Shown here in pieces: positions 25,053 to 34,026 of a stretch of DNA of 51,052 nt; the stretch's first letter is position 1; each line of letters starts with the position of its first letter. The notes under the pieces are model-generated. The model was not told the DNA's origin, made no database searches, and worked only from the letters and a program-made list of their open reading frames with translations. The DNA comes from an uncultured Clostridia bacterium (lineage in GTDB: Bacteria > Bacillota > Clostridia > Christensenellales > Borkfalkiaceae). Made by a program: the position numbers and the translations under genes. Location of the stretch: assembly GCA_947625025.1 (NCBI GenBank), contig CANQMQ010000013.1, positions 1 to 51,052 of the forward strand. The letters are read 5' to 3'.

Positions 25053-26714
25053 ATGAAAAAATTTTCAGCCCTTTTAGTTGCGCTCTGCCTATGTATTTGG
25101 CTGTGTGCTTGTGATACATATAAGGAACAGCTGCCCGCTCCTCAAAATCTACACATGGAGAGCAAGGTCCTTGTTTGGGATAGGGTTGAACATGCAACAG
25201 AATACCGCGTATACGTTGAAAATGTTGGGCACGCCACCCCGTTCCTACATTACGACCTTTCTGAGCTCAGCGTTCCGGGGACATATGAGATATCCGTCAT
25301 GGCGATTGGCGATGAAAAGTATTCCAACTCTGTACGGGCACATTTTACATATACCGTTACAGCCCCTGAAGAGGAAGATTCTTCTTCCTCGGGGGGAAAG
25401 GACGACGACTCCGCTAAATATGATGAAACGGGTTTCGAGTACAATTTGTTACCGGATGGCTCGGGCTATGAAGTTTCCGCAGGAAAAATATCAGCTTTCC
25501 CCGAACACTTAGAACTGCCCGATACGTTCAAAGGCCTCCCCGTCAAATACATTCCGAAATATGCCTTCTCCGGCCCGGGATGGAATGTGGGTAACGTCAT
25601 TACCACGAGCATTAAACTCCCCGCGCACCTTGAATCCATTGGGCAATTCGCATTCAAAGCCACGATTCATCTCGAAGAGCTTGTCATACCCGATTCGGTA
25701 AGCGAAATCGAATATGGGGCTTTTTCAACCTGCTTTAACTTAAAACACGTGAAGCTTTCCAAAAACCTGAAGGTGTTGGGTGGCGCTTGTTTCTCAGGGT
25801 GTGCTTTGGAAGAAATTGTGTTACCGGACGGCTTAGAGGAGATCGGGGAAAGTGCATTTCGATCGGATAAAGAATATTATCCACAGGCATACACGAGTAT
25901 CGCTATTCCCAATTCAGTTAAGCGAATTGAGACGCTTGCATTCGCTTGTGAGGCCCTGCAAGAAGTCACATTGTCAACGGAAAATTTAGAGTGGATCATC
26001 ACGCCCTTCCGTGGCTCAGCATGGGAGGATGCACTGCCGGCGGGCCCCATAATCATCGGAGACCTTCTTTACAAGTACAACAAAGACAATCCGGAAACCT
26101 ATACCGTTCCCGCAGGCGTCAAAAAAATCGCCGGAAGAGCATTCGCTGAAGCCGGCACGGATTCGCACATCGTCGAAGTCGCGATCCCCGACGGTGTGAA
26201 ACTCATTGGGGATTGCATATTCGATTCGTGTGAAAACTTAAAGCGTGTGCGTCTCCCTGCCGATTTGACGGAGATTCCGGAAAGGATATTCAGCGGTTGC
26301 GAAAACCTCACCGACATAGTAATCCCTGAAAGCGTAACAACCATCGGAAACTATGCATTCCAATATTGTGAAAATCTTTCTGGCATTTCGCTTCCTGCGG
26401 GATTGGAAACACTTGGAGATTGTGCTTTTGAGTATTGCATATCAATGAAAGACATTGTGATCCCTGCTTCTCTTGAAAACCTTGGCAAAGATGTATTTAA
26501 TGATTGCGATGCACTTGAAAAGGTCTTTTATGAGGGAACAAAACAGCAATTAGACGAACTCATAGCTCAGAATAATGCACCTATTGAATATCCCAATGGG
26601 GTTGTTCATGAGTTCTCTCCCTTTGCGAATGCAACGGTCTATTGCTACGCCGAAACCAAGCCCATTTCGGGCAACTATTGGCACTACGTTAACGGCACCC
26701 CCACCATTTGGTAA
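25053..26714 (+). CDS. BspA-like leucine-rich repeat lipoprotein, copy 1
   Basis: This 553-residue surface lipoprotein has a lipobox LCAC with Cys20. A fibronectin-III-like domain follows (about 25-105, APQNLHMESKVLVWDRVEHATEYRVYVEN), then an acidic Ser/Gly linker (EEEDSSSSGGKDDD). The rest is a long array of LRR_5 (BspA/TpLRR type) repeats of about 23 residues with pattern I.IP..V..IG..AF..C.NL, from about 140 to 500. The C-terminus has the typical KPISGNYWHYVNGTPTIW ending. BspA-like proteins bind host or bacterial surface ligands in other species; the ligand here is unknown. SD CGGAGG upstream of ATG 25053. Copies 2 and 3 follow on the same strand. Confidence 0.88.
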   Translation: MKKFSALLVALCLCIWLCACDTYKEQLPAPQNLHMESKVLVWDRVEHATEYRVYVENVGHATPFLHYDLSELSVPGTYEISVMAIGDEKYSNSVRAHFTYTVTAPEEEDSSSSGGKDDDSAKYDETGFEYNLLPDGSGYEVSAGKISAFPEHLELPDTFKGLPVKYIPKYAFSGPGWNVGNVITTSIKLPAHLESIGQFAFKATIHLEELVIPDSVSEIEYGAFSTCFNLKHVKLSKNLKVLGGACFSGCALEEIVLPDGLEEIGESAFRSDKEYYPQAYTSIAIPNSVKRIETLAFACEALQEVTLSTENLEWIITPFRGSAWEDALPAGPIIIGDLLYKYNKDNPETYTVPAGVKKIAGRAFAEAGTDSHIVEVAIPDGVKLIGDCIFDSCENLKRVRLPADLTEIPERIFSGCENLTDIVIPESVTTIGNYAFQYCENLSGISLPAGLETLGDCAFEYCISMKDIVIPASLENLGKDVFNDCDALEKVFYEGTKQQLDELIAQNNAPIEYPNGVVHEFSPFANATVYCYAETKPISGNYWHYVNGTPTIW

Positions 26715-26766
26715 TCCGTTACCATATCCCCCCCACTACGTTTTTACGGAGGTAATCTATGAAAAA
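26634..26766 (+). repeat. Gene-end/spacer/gene-start direct repeat, copy 1
   Basis: The block that covers the last codons of LRR copy 1, the 44-base spacer and the first codons of copy 2 recurs at 28314-28449 with only a few substitutions. The spacer includes CCCCCCCACTACG and the SD ACGGAGG. Spacer conservation exceeds that of the coding cores, which points to recent duplication or gene conversion. Confidence 0.85.
26710..26723. repeat. Palindrome GGTAATCCGTTACC at the stop codon of LRR copy 1
   Basis: A short inverted repeat overlapping the TAA stop. The same element follows LRR copy 2 (28395-28408) and, in two variants, copy 3 (30197-30210 and 30221-30234). It lacks a T tract, so it is not a normal terminator. 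Confidence 0.6.
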
Positions 26767-28399
26767 AATTGTATCAATCCTTTTAACCGTTCTTTTGTGT
26801 TTCTCCCTCTGTGCTTGCAATACGGAGAAGCAGCCGCTCTCGGCACCGCAAAACTTACATATGGAGAGCAAGGTGCTCGTTTGGGATGAAGTAGAGCATG
26901 CAAGTGGCTACCTCGTAGCGTTTGAAGATTTTGAACATGAGACAAAGTTTTTTCATTATGACCTCTCGGAACTTGTTGTTCCGGGCACCTATGAAATTGA
27001 CGTAATGGCGATTGGCGGGGGTGGGTATCTCGATTCGCAGTGGACAAAGTTCTCCTATACTGTTGCGCCTCTCGAAGAGAAGGAAGATGAACCTGCCCCT
27101 GCTGAATACGATGAAGAAGGGTACGAATATCACTTGCTCGCGGATGGCTCGGGCTATGAATTTACTCAAGGGAAGGCCGATTTTGTTGAAAATTTGGTGA
27201 TTCCCGATACCTTCAAAGGCCTTCCCGTCAAACGCATCGCGGAGTTCGCCTTCTATGTTAAGCAAATGTATTATGGTAATGCAATTAAAAGCATCCAATT
27301 CCCCGCTCACCTTGAATCCATAGGGCATGCCGCGTTTTCAAAATCAGTCTATCTTGAAGAACTCGTCATTCCGGATTCTGTGACGGAGATTGAATCAAGT
27401 GCTTTTAGTGTATGCCGTAGCCTAAAACATGTAAAGCTTCCGAAGAACCTGAAAGTGTTGGGGGCCTATTGCTTTGACAGCTGCTCATTAGAAAAAATTG
27501 AGTTACCGGATGGCTTAGAGGAAATCGGGGAACAAGCGTTCATGACGGATCTTAGTCTTGATGGGTTTTATCCACCGCAGAAATATACAAGCGTCGTCAT
27601 TCCCAATTCCGTAAAGCGAATTGGCACGTTCGCATTCCGCTCTCCGTCCCTGCAGGAAGTCACACTTTCAACAGAAAATCATTTGGAATGGATGGGCGCG
27701 TTGGTCTTTGCGAATTCGGCATGGGAGGAGGCCCGCTCGAATGAAACCATCATCATAGGCGACCTACTCTATCAGTACAACGGCAACGAACCCGTGGACA
27801 CTTATACTGTCCCCGCAACCATCAAAAAAATTGCAGGCAGAGCATTTGCCTACAAAGATCTTAACGAAGTTCATATTTCGAACGGAGTAAAGCTCATCGG
27901 AGAGGAGATCTTTATGGGCTGTAAAAATTTGAAAACCGTGCGCCTCCCCGCCGATATGACGGAGATCCCTAAAAAAGCGTTCACTAGCTGCAAAAACCTT
28001 TCGGAACTCACCATCCCGGAGGGCGTAACAACTATTGGTGACAGTGCTTTCAGCAGTTGTGAAAGCCTTTCGGAAATTTCACTTCCAGCAGGTCTACAAA
28101 CATTCGGAACGTTCGCTTTCAGCCATTGTACATCACTTAAAGAAGTCGTGATCCCCGCTTCGCTTGAAAACCTCGGCGCGCGTGTATTTGAAGGTTGCGA
28201 TGCGCTTGAACGGGTCTTTTATGAGGGCTCAAAGCAGAAACTCGGTGTGCTGAAGGCACAGCAAAACATAATCCAACAAACCAACGGCACTTTTGAGTCG
28301 GCTGTCTTTGCGGATGCAACGGTCTATTGCTATGCCGAAACCAAGCCCATTTCGGGCAACTATTGGCATTACGTCAACGGCACCCCCACCATTTGGTAA
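26759..28399 (+). CDS. BspA-like leucine-rich repeat lipoprotein, copy 2
   Basis: A 546-residue paralog of the preceding gene with the same layout: lipobox LCAC (Cys20), fibronectin-III-like domain (to about 105), a short acidic linker (EEKEDEPAPAEYDEEGYEYHL), LRR_5 repeats, and the same C-terminal NYWHYVNGTPTIW motif. It differs mainly in the exposed positions of the LRR array and in linker length, as expected if the ligand surface is diversifying. SD and spacer are nearly identical to those in front of copy 3. Probably co-transcribed with its neighbours, since there is no terminator between the copies. Confidence 0.88.
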   Translation: MKKIVSILLTVLLCFSLCACNTEKQPLSAPQNLHMESKVLVWDEVEHASGYLVAFEDFEHETKFFHYDLSELVVPGTYEIDVMAIGGGGYLDSQWTKFSYTVAPLEEKEDEPAPAEYDEEGYEYHLLADGSGYEFTQGKADFVENLVIPDTFKGLPVKRIAEFAFYVKQMYYGNAIKSIQFPAHLESIGHAAFSKSVYLEELVIPDSVTEIESSAFSVCRSLKHVKLPKNLKVLGAYCFDSCSLEKIELPDGLEEIGEQAFMTDLSLDGFYPPQKYTSVVIPNSVKRIGTFAFRSPSLQEVTLSTENHLEWMGALVFANSAWEEARSNETIIIGDLLYQYNGNEPVDTYTVPATIKKIAGRAFAYKDLNEVHISNGVKLIGEEIFMGCKNLKTVRLPADMTEIPKKAFTSCKNLSELTIPEGVTTIGDSAFSSCESLSEISLPAGLQTFGTFAFSHCTSLKEVVIPASLENLGARVFEGCDALERVFYEGSKQKLGVLKAQQNIIQQTNGTFESAVFADATVYCYAETKPISGNYWHYVNGTPTIW

Positions 28400-28449
28400 T
28401 CCGTTACCATATCCCCCCCACTACGTTTTTACGGAGGTAATCTATGAAA
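28314..28449 (+). repeat. Gene-end/spacer/gene-start direct repeat, copy 2
   Basis: The second copy of the block described at 26634-26766, now joining LRR copies 2 and 3. The noncoding spacer appears identical by eye. Confidence 0.85.
28395..28408. repeat. Palindrome GGTAATCCGTTACC at the stop codon of LRR copy 2
   Basis: Identical to the element at 26710-26723 and placed in the same way over the TAA stop. Confidence 0.6.
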
Positions 28450-30201
28450 AAATTGGTATCAATTCTTCTAACGGGCCTCCTATGTATCTTACTTTGTGCT
28501 TGTAATCCACAAAGGCAACTTCTATCCGCCCCTCAGAACTTACATATGGAAGATGAGATGCTTGTGTGGGACGAAGTAGAACATGCAAGCGGTTACATTG
28601 TTTACTTTGAGGACGAAGAACATGAGACGACATTTTTTCATTATGATCTCTCCGAACTTACCACCCCGGGAACGTATGAAATAGATGTTATGGCGGTTGG
28701 GGATGAGAATTATATCGATTCCCAATGGAGCAACTTTTCTTATACCGTCAGAGGGCTCGAGCCCGAATATGACGAAGCGGGATATCAATATCTACTGCTT
28801 CCGGATGGTTCGGGTTATGAGTTCTCATTGGGGAAGGGCACTTTGGGCGAGAACTTGGTAATCCCCGATACCTTCAAGGGCCTTCCCGTCAAGCGCATCG
28901 CCGCTAATGCTTTTCCGACTTCTTCTCAATGGAATGTATATAATGTCCTCACAAAAAACATTCAATTCCCCGCACATCTCGAATCCATCGGAGACGGCGC
29001 TTTTCTCAGGATGTCCAACGTTGAAGAAGTTGTCATTCCGGATTCCGTGACAGTAATTGAACGTTACGCATTTGGAGAATGCATACATCTAAAGCATGTA
29101 ACGTTTCCGAAGAACCTGAAGGTGTTGGGCGATTGGTGTTTCGCTGAGTGCTCATTAGAAAAAATCGTGTTGCCGGATGGTTTAGAGGAGATTGGGGAAT
29201 GGGCATTTTCGGCAAGCAACTCATCTATGGCACAGCCGACGTTTACGAGCGTCATTATCCCCGATTCGGTGAAACGAATCGGGGCGTGCGCATTCCGCTC
29301 CGTATCCTCCCTGCAGGAAGTCACCCTACCGACCCAAAATTTGGAATGGATGGGCTACGCAGTCTTTGGGAACACGGCATGGACGGAGGCCCGCTCGGAT
29401 GAAACCATCATCATCGGAGACCTGCTCTATGAGTACAACAGCGATGAGCATGGGGAAACTTATACCGTTCCTGCGGACGTCAAAAAGATTGCAGGCCAAG
29501 CGTTCTCCTTCAGTGAATTTAACGAGGTTCATATCCCCGACGGCGTGAAACTCATCGGGGAAAATATCTTTACGAACTGCAATAACCTGAAAAAGGTACG
29601 CCTCCCCGCCGATTTGACGGAAATTCCTGAAAGAGCGTTCAATTGTTGCAAAAATCTCACCGATATAGTAATCCCGAAAAGCGTAACAACCATAGGAGAA
29701 GATGCTTTCAACCGTTGCGAAAGCCTTTCGGGAATTTCACTACCCGAAGGATTAAAGACGATTGGAGAGGGCGCTTTCTCATTTTGCCTGTCGTTTACAG
29801 AGGTCGAGATTCCGGAAAGCGTTGTGTCCTTAGGCGGCTCAGCCTTTAGCGGTTGCGAAAGCCTTTCGGAGATTTCGCTTCCCGAAGGCTTGGAAATGCT
29901 TGACGACTATGCTTTCAGCCATTGCACTTCGCTCAAGGAAATCATCATCCCCGCCTCTCTCAATTACCTCGGCGAGCGTGTTTTTTATGAATGCACTACG
30001 CTTGAGAATATCTATTTTGAGGGAACAAAGCAGCAGCTCGGCGTGCTCAAAGCGCAAAATGACTACCCCACCACTCTATACGATGGCACCACTTATGCCT
30101 CCGTCTTATTTGCCAATGCAACGGTCTATTGCTATGCCGAAACCAAGCCCATTTCGGGCAACTATTGGCACTACGTCAACGGCATCCCCACAATTTGGTA
30201 A
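28444..30201 (+). CDS. BspA-like leucine-rich repeat lipoprotein, copy 3
   Basis: The longest paralog (585 residues), again with lipobox LCAC (Cys20), a fibronectin-III-like domain and LRR_5 repeats, ending NYWHYVNGIPTIW. It lacks the long acidic linker of copy 1 (only GLEPEYDEAGYQY). It has extra LRR units near the C-terminal end (repeated C-E-S-L-S-E/G-I-S-L-P-E-G-L), which accounts for the added length. It is last in the array and ends before two palindrome copies and a bidirectional terminator. Function as for copy 1: probable surface adhesion or ligand binding, by family. Confidence 0.88.
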   Translation: MKKLVSILLTGLLCILLCACNPQRQLLSAPQNLHMEDEMLVWDEVEHASGYIVYFEDEEHETTFFHYDLSELTTPGTYEIDVMAVGDENYIDSQWSNFSYTVRGLEPEYDEAGYQYLLLPDGSGYEFSLGKGTLGENLVIPDTFKGLPVKRIAANAFPTSSQWNVYNVLTKNIQFPAHLESIGDGAFLRMSNVEEVVIPDSVTVIERYAFGECIHLKHVTFPKNLKVLGDWCFAECSLEKIVLPDGLEEIGEWAFSASNSSMAQPTFTSVIIPDSVKRIGACAFRSVSSLQEVTLPTQNLEWMGYAVFGNTAWTEARSDETIIIGDLLYEYNSDEHGETYTVPADVKKIAGQAFSFSEFNEVHIPDGVKLIGENIFTNCNNLKKVRLPADLTEIPERAFNCCKNLTDIVIPKSVTTIGEDAFNRCESLSGISLPEGLKTIGEGAFSFCLSFTEVEIPESVVSLGGSAFSGCESLSEISLPEGLEMLDDYAFSHCTSLKEIIIPASLNYLGERVFYECTTLENIYFEGTKQQLGVLKAQNDYPTTLYDGTTYASVLFANATVYCYAETKPISGNYWHYVNGIPTIW

Positions 30202-30234
30202 CCCGTTACCATAACCATTTGGTAATTCGTTACC
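30197..30234. repeat. Two tandem palindromes after LRR copy 3
   Basis: GGTAACCCGTTACC (30197-30210) and GGTAATTCGTTACC (30221-30234), variants of the element after copies 1 and 2, separated by ATAACCATTT. The second copy includes the same ATTTGGTAA context, as if a gene end had been duplicated or a fourth LRR gene deleted. Confidence 0.55.
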
Positions 30235-30271
30235 ATATCCCATTTGGGAATCATCATAGGTTTTCCGCACC

Positions 30272-30305
30272 AAAAAACCCGCTCGGACATCTCCGAACGG
30301 GTTTT
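30272..30305. terminator. Bidirectional terminator between the LRR array and malic enzyme
   Basis: AAACCCG plus CTCGGA pair with TCCGA and CGGGTTT around a CATC-type loop. TTTT follows on the plus strand and TTTTTT on the minus strand. It serves both convergent transcription units. Confidence 0.85.
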
Positions 30306-30315
30306 ATCTTCAACT

Positions 30316-31485
30316 TTACCGCCGTGCAACGCCCGTTGTGCGGGCTGCCGCGGCAACGGCACGGGCAACTGCCTCGTGGGCGCTCAAATCGTAGGCGTAG
30401 GGCAGAATGTGATCCTTGGAGAGCTCCGCATCCTTCACGCAGGCGGCAATGGCCTGTGAGGCGGCGTAACACATCTCGAAGTTTATCTTCCTTGCGCGGA
30501 CGTCCAATGCCCCGCGGAACAGCCCCGGGAACACGAGAACGTTGTTGATTTGGTTGGGCTTTTCGGAGGAACCCGTACCCACCACTGCCGCCCCTGCCGC
30601 CAAGGCGTCCTCACGGGAGATCTCGGGGGTGGGATTGGCGCATGCGAATACGATGGCCCCCTCCTTCATGGAGGCAACCATCTCCTTCGTGACGCAGTTG
30701 GGGCCCGATACGCCGATGAATACATCGGAAGCTTGCATCGCATCGGCAAGCGTACCCCTCCGCTTCTCGCGGTTGGTGATACGCGCCATCTCCGCCTGAG
30801 CCTCCGTAAGCCCATCTTCCGCATTCAAAATTCCCTTACGGTCACACAGGATGAGGTCGCCCGCCCCCATCTTCAATAGGAACTTTGCAATGGAGATGCC
30901 AGCCGCCCCTGCTCCGTTGATGACGACGCGGACATCCTCGATTCTCTTGTTTACGAGTTTTAAGGCGTTGATGAGCGCCGCCGCCATCACCACGGCCGTT
31001 CCGTGCTGATCGTCGTGAAAGACGGGGATATCGAGGTCCTCGATGAGCCTCTGCTCGATCTCGAAACAGCGGGGTGCGGCGATGTCCTCCAAGTTGATGC
31101 CCCCGAAGGAGCCCGCAAGCAACTCGATGGTGCGGACAATTTCTTCGGTATCCTTGGAACGGATACATAGGGGGATGGCGTCTACCCCGCCGTACGCCTT
31201 GAAGAGGGCGCACTTGCCCTCCATCACGGGCATGCCTGCCTCGGGGCCGATGTCTCCAAGCCCCAAGACGGCGGTGCCGTCCGTAATCACGGGTACGGTA
31301 TTCCACCGCCGCGTGAGTTCGAAGCTCTTTTCGGGGTCCTTCTGAATGGCGAGGCAGGGCTCTGCGACCCCGGGCGTATACGCGAGCGAGAGCTCTTCAC
31401 GGCTCCCCACCCCGACGCGGCAGACAGTTTCGATCTTGCCCTTCCACTCCCCGTGCAGACGGAGGGATTCGGCTCTGTAATCCAT
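30316..31485 (-). CDS. NAD(P)-dependent malic enzyme (oxaloacetate-decarboxylating)
   Basis: This 389-residue cytoplasmic enzyme converts malate to pyruvate and CO2 with reduction of NAD(P). Family motifs are SLAYTPGVAEPC, ITDGTAVLGLGDIGP, GKCALFKAYGGVDAIP, the metal/substrate motif FHDDQHGTAVV, the dinucleotide fold INGAGAAGISIA, and FACANPTPEIS with NQINNVLVFPG. The length fits the short bacterial malic enzymes, which have no phosphotransacetylase fusion. The start ATG at 31485 has SD AAGGAG nine bases upstream. The frame continues upstream but through the promoter region. Monocistronic. Confidence 0.95.
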   Translation of the reverse strand: MDYRAESLRLHGEWKGKIETVCRVGVGSREELSLAYTPGVAEPCLAIQKDPEKSFELTRRWNTVPVITDGTAVLGLGDIGPEAGMPVMEGKCALFKAYGGVDAIPLCIRSKDTEEIVRTIELLAGSFGGINLEDIAAPRCFEIEQRLIEDLDIPVFHDDQHGTAVVMAAALINALKLVNKRIEDVRVVINGAGAAGISIAKFLLKMGAGDLILCDRKGILNAEDGLTEAQAEMARITNREKRRGTLADAMQASDVFIGVSGPNCVTKEMVASMKEGAIVFACANPTPEISREDALAAGAAVVGTGSSEKPNQINNVLVFPGLFRGALDVRARKINFEMCYAASQAIAACVKDAELSKDHILPYAYDLSAHEAVARAVAAAARTTGVARR

Positions 31486-31509
31486 AACATTCTCCTTGTT
31501 TGTATGCAA

Positions 31510-31539
31510 ATTATACACAATTTCCCTGCCCTTCGTCAA
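31510..31539 (-). promoter_or_regulatory. Promoter of malic enzyme
   Basis: TTGACG (31534-31539), 18 bases, TATAAT (31510-31515) on the minus strand. Confidence 0.7.
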
Positions 31540-31557
31540 GCAATGCGAGACAAAAAG

Positions 31558-31585
31558 CAAAAAAATCCCCCCGCCGAGGGGGGGA
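31558..31585 (-). terminator. Terminator of the GH51 gene
   Basis: On the minus strand TCCCCCC (31579-31585) pairs with GGGGGGA (31566-31572), followed by a run of T. It lies 15 bases past the stop. Confidence 0.85.
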
Positions 31586-31599
31586 ATCTTTGAAGGTGT

Positions 31600-33876
31600 T
31601 TACTTGGTATGCAGGCGGATGACGTTTGCGCTGTACGCCTTCACCGTGTAACCGAACTTGGAGGAGACGCTCGAGAGTTTCTCCGATTGCGGGGTGACGG
31701 GCGACTCTTCGAGGGTGTTCTCCGCATAGATGTCTCCGCAGAGGTAGTTGACTTCGCCCGAAGATTTCACGGTAGAGCCCTTGAGGTCTACGTTGACTTT
31801 GAGGTCGTTCTTGCCCGCATTGACGAGCTTTACGATGATGTCTCCCGTGGCTTCATCGTAGCTGACGACGGCGAAGAGCCGATCTATCACCTCGACGGCG
31901 GCCTGCGATTCCAACCCCGTGGTGGCGCTCCCGCCGTTCTCATAGACGATCTTGGAGCTCAATACCTTGGTGCCCGTATTGGGCATAAAGAGCTGTTGGA
32001 CGTAGTAATTGGGGGTGAGGAGGAGCTGCGTGTTGGTGGCGTACATCATGTCTACATCCCAATGGTTGGCGGCGTCGTCATGGGTGACGCCATCCGAAAT
32101 GCCGAACATGGGCGCATACGCCGCAAGCCGCACGACATCGCCGTTGCGCTCGAGGGCGGTCATGTACGCGGCCTCGGAGAGGGCGGTGATGAGGCTGTTC
32201 ATGGGGGCAAGCATCTTGAGCCCTGCCGCGCCGTTCCGATCGAATACGCCGCCCGTCTTGATATAGCGGGTCGCGGATTCGTTGGCGGAATACTCCCCTA
32301 CGAACACTTCATATTTCTCCCCCTCTTCACGGCTATATTTATCGTAGATGTTGTTCTCCCCTGCATAGTAGAGGAAATCGTAGTAGTTCAAATAGTAGTG
32401 ATGATCGACGATGCCGTACTCGGAAAGGTCTGTGATCTTGCCCGAATTCTTGTAGCTCGCCATTGCCGTGCGGGCGAGGCCGAGGCCGTTTACGCCTTCG
32501 CAATCCCCGAACTGGGTGCCGTTGCCGACGATGGGCGTCACGCTCTTATAGATGGGGTTGGGATCCGCCTTGAAGGCTTCGAGGAACTGCTGATAGGCGC
32601 CGTAATACGTAGAGCCCCATTGCTCGTTGCCGATGCCGAGGTATTCCATGTGGAAGGGCTCGGGGTGGCCCATGTCCGTGCGAACCTGCGCCCAATACTT
32701 TTCGGTTTCATCGGTGGAGGTTACGCTCCCGTTTGCAAAACAAATGAGGTCCTTGGCATCCTGAATGAAATCCTTGATCCCGTTGCCGTGCCTGCCCGCA
32801 TAGGCGGCGCCGCCGTTGCCTACCCCGCCCATGCAGCCGAGACTGCAGTTGAGAATGGGCACGGGCTTCGCCCCGATCTCTTCACAGAGACGGAAGTATT
32901 CATAGAACCCGATGCCGTATTCCATGGCATAGTAGGGAGTGCCCTGCCAGAGGTCGGTGTTGGGTTTACGGGAGGCCTCCTCGTTACGGGTCTCGATTTC
33001 GGTCACGGTGCCGTTCCTGTTCTCCTTGAACTTGAGGGTGGGAACGACGTCGTCCCCATTTTCGGCTACGGCGCCCACCGAGTTCTTCCAATCGTAGACA
33101 ATTTCGCCGCCCTTGCCTTCGATGATGCATCCGCCCGGGAAGCGCATGAATTTGGGATGAAGATCCTTGATGGCGTTGAAGGCATAGTTCTTGATGCCGA
33201 GCGTCGCATCCTTGGTCTCAAATTGGACGGCATCGAGATACAGCGTGCCCGCACTCTCGAAGTCGATCTCGAAGTCGAGATTTTCCGTGGCAGTCTCCGA
33301 AGCCTTGCCCGTGACGACGTATTTCACCCATTCGGTGCTCTTGGAAACGGAGACGGTTGCGGAAAAGTAATCGTGTTCGACATCGGTCACACGAATTTTG
33401 AGGTTACCCGCGTAATCATCGGCACGAATAAAGGCCGAGAATTCGTATTCGGTGCCCTTGGTTACGGCGATCGGAAGCTCCGCATGCCCCTCGTTGAGAA
33501 GATAGTCCCCCGCAGAAACGGTGAGCTTCGCATAGCTCGCGGGCCCCGCGAAGAGCCCGCCCTCCGTCTCCTGCGAAAGATTCTTGGCTGCGGTCGCCTG
33601 CCACCTATCGTTAAAGGTATGCCCCGAGGCACCCTCGAAGGAGCCGTTGGCGAGCAGGTTGTCGTCCATGATGTAGGAAGCATAGTTGATATCTTCGAGG
33701 AAGATCCCGAAGAGGTCACCCGAGATACTGCGGGTGGCGGTGGAGGCCGTTTCACTGACTTGCACGGTGATATCGGGATCCCCGAACGCCTTGGCGCTCA
33801 CGCCGCACCCTGCGGCAGAGAGCAGGACGGCACAGCCCGCAACCCCTGCAAGACATGCCGCAATACACTTTTTCAT
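31600..33876 (-). CDS. GH51 alpha-L-arabinofuranosidase lipoprotein
   Basis: This 758-residue extracellular enzyme is expected to remove terminal alpha-L-arabinofuranosyl groups from arabinan, arabinoxylan or arabino-oligosaccharides. The signal peptide ends in AAGC (Cys24), so it is lipid-anchored. Residues about 75-225 form a CBM4/9-like beta-sandwich inserted after the first barrel strand (GDLFGIFLEDINYA), as in many GH51 enzymes. The acid/base is Glu418 in LGIGNEQWGS and the nucleophile Glu528 in FVGEYSANES. Other landmarks are MRFPGGC and ILNCSLGC. A C-terminal beta domain follows from about 620. ATG 33876 has a GGGGGG-type SD. The gene has its own promoter and no operator of the type seen at the neighbours, so its control may differ. 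Confidence 0.93.
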   Translation of the reverse strand: MKKCIAACLAGVAGCAVLLSAAGCGVSAKAFGDPDITVQVSETASTATRSISGDLFGIFLEDINYASYIMDDNLLANGSFEGASGHTFNDRWQATAAKNLSQETEGGLFAGPASYAKLTVSAGDYLLNEGHAELPIAVTKGTEYEFSAFIRADDYAGNLKIRVTDVEHDYFSATVSVSKSTEWVKYVVTGKASETATENLDFEIDFESAGTLYLDAVQFETKDATLGIKNYAFNAIKDLHPKFMRFPGGCIIEGKGGEIVYDWKNSVGAVAENGDDVVPTLKFKENRNGTVTEIETRNEEASRKPNTDLWQGTPYYAMEYGIGFYEYFRLCEEIGAKPVPILNCSLGCMGGVGNGGAAYAGRHGNGIKDFIQDAKDLICFANGSVTSTDETEKYWAQVRTDMGHPEPFHMEYLGIGNEQWGSTYYGAYQQFLEAFKADPNPIYKSVTPIVGNGTQFGDCEGVNGLGLARTAMASYKNSGKITDLSEYGIVDHHYYLNYYDFLYYAGENNIYDKYSREEGEKYEVFVGEYSANESATRYIKTGGVFDRNGAAGLKMLAPMNSLITALSEAAYMTALERNGDVVRLAAYAPMFGISDGVTHDDAANHWDVDMMYATNTQLLLTPNYYVQQLFMPNTGTKVLSSKIVYENGGSATTGLESQAAVEVIDRLFAVVSYDEATGDIIVKLVNAGKNDLKVNVDLKGSTVKSSGEVNYLCGDIYAENTLEESPVTPQSEKLSSVSSKFGYTVKAYSANVIRLHTK

Positions 33877-33907
33877 AACAATTCCCCCCTTATCGGTTGT
33901 TATGGTA

Positions 33908-33936
33908 AGTATAGCACAGTTTTAGAAAGAACGCAA
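33908..33936 (-). promoter_or_regulatory. Promoter of the GH51 gene
   Basis: TTGCGT (33931-33936), 17 bases, TATACT (33908-33913) on the minus strand. Confidence 0.65.
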
Positions 33937-33965
33937 GTGTTTCATGAAAATCTAAAATATTTTTT

Positions 33966-33994
33966 TACAAAAGGGCCACACGAACGTGTGGCCC
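33966..33994 (-). terminator. Terminator of the lacI-type gene
   Basis: GGGCCACAC/GTGTGGCCC stem (33973-33994) with a four-base loop, followed on the minus strand by TTTTGTAAAAAAA. It lies about 30 bases past the stop. Confidence 0.75.
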
Positions 33995-34026
33995 CATGGT
34001 TTGATACGTTTTCGAATGGAAGAAGG

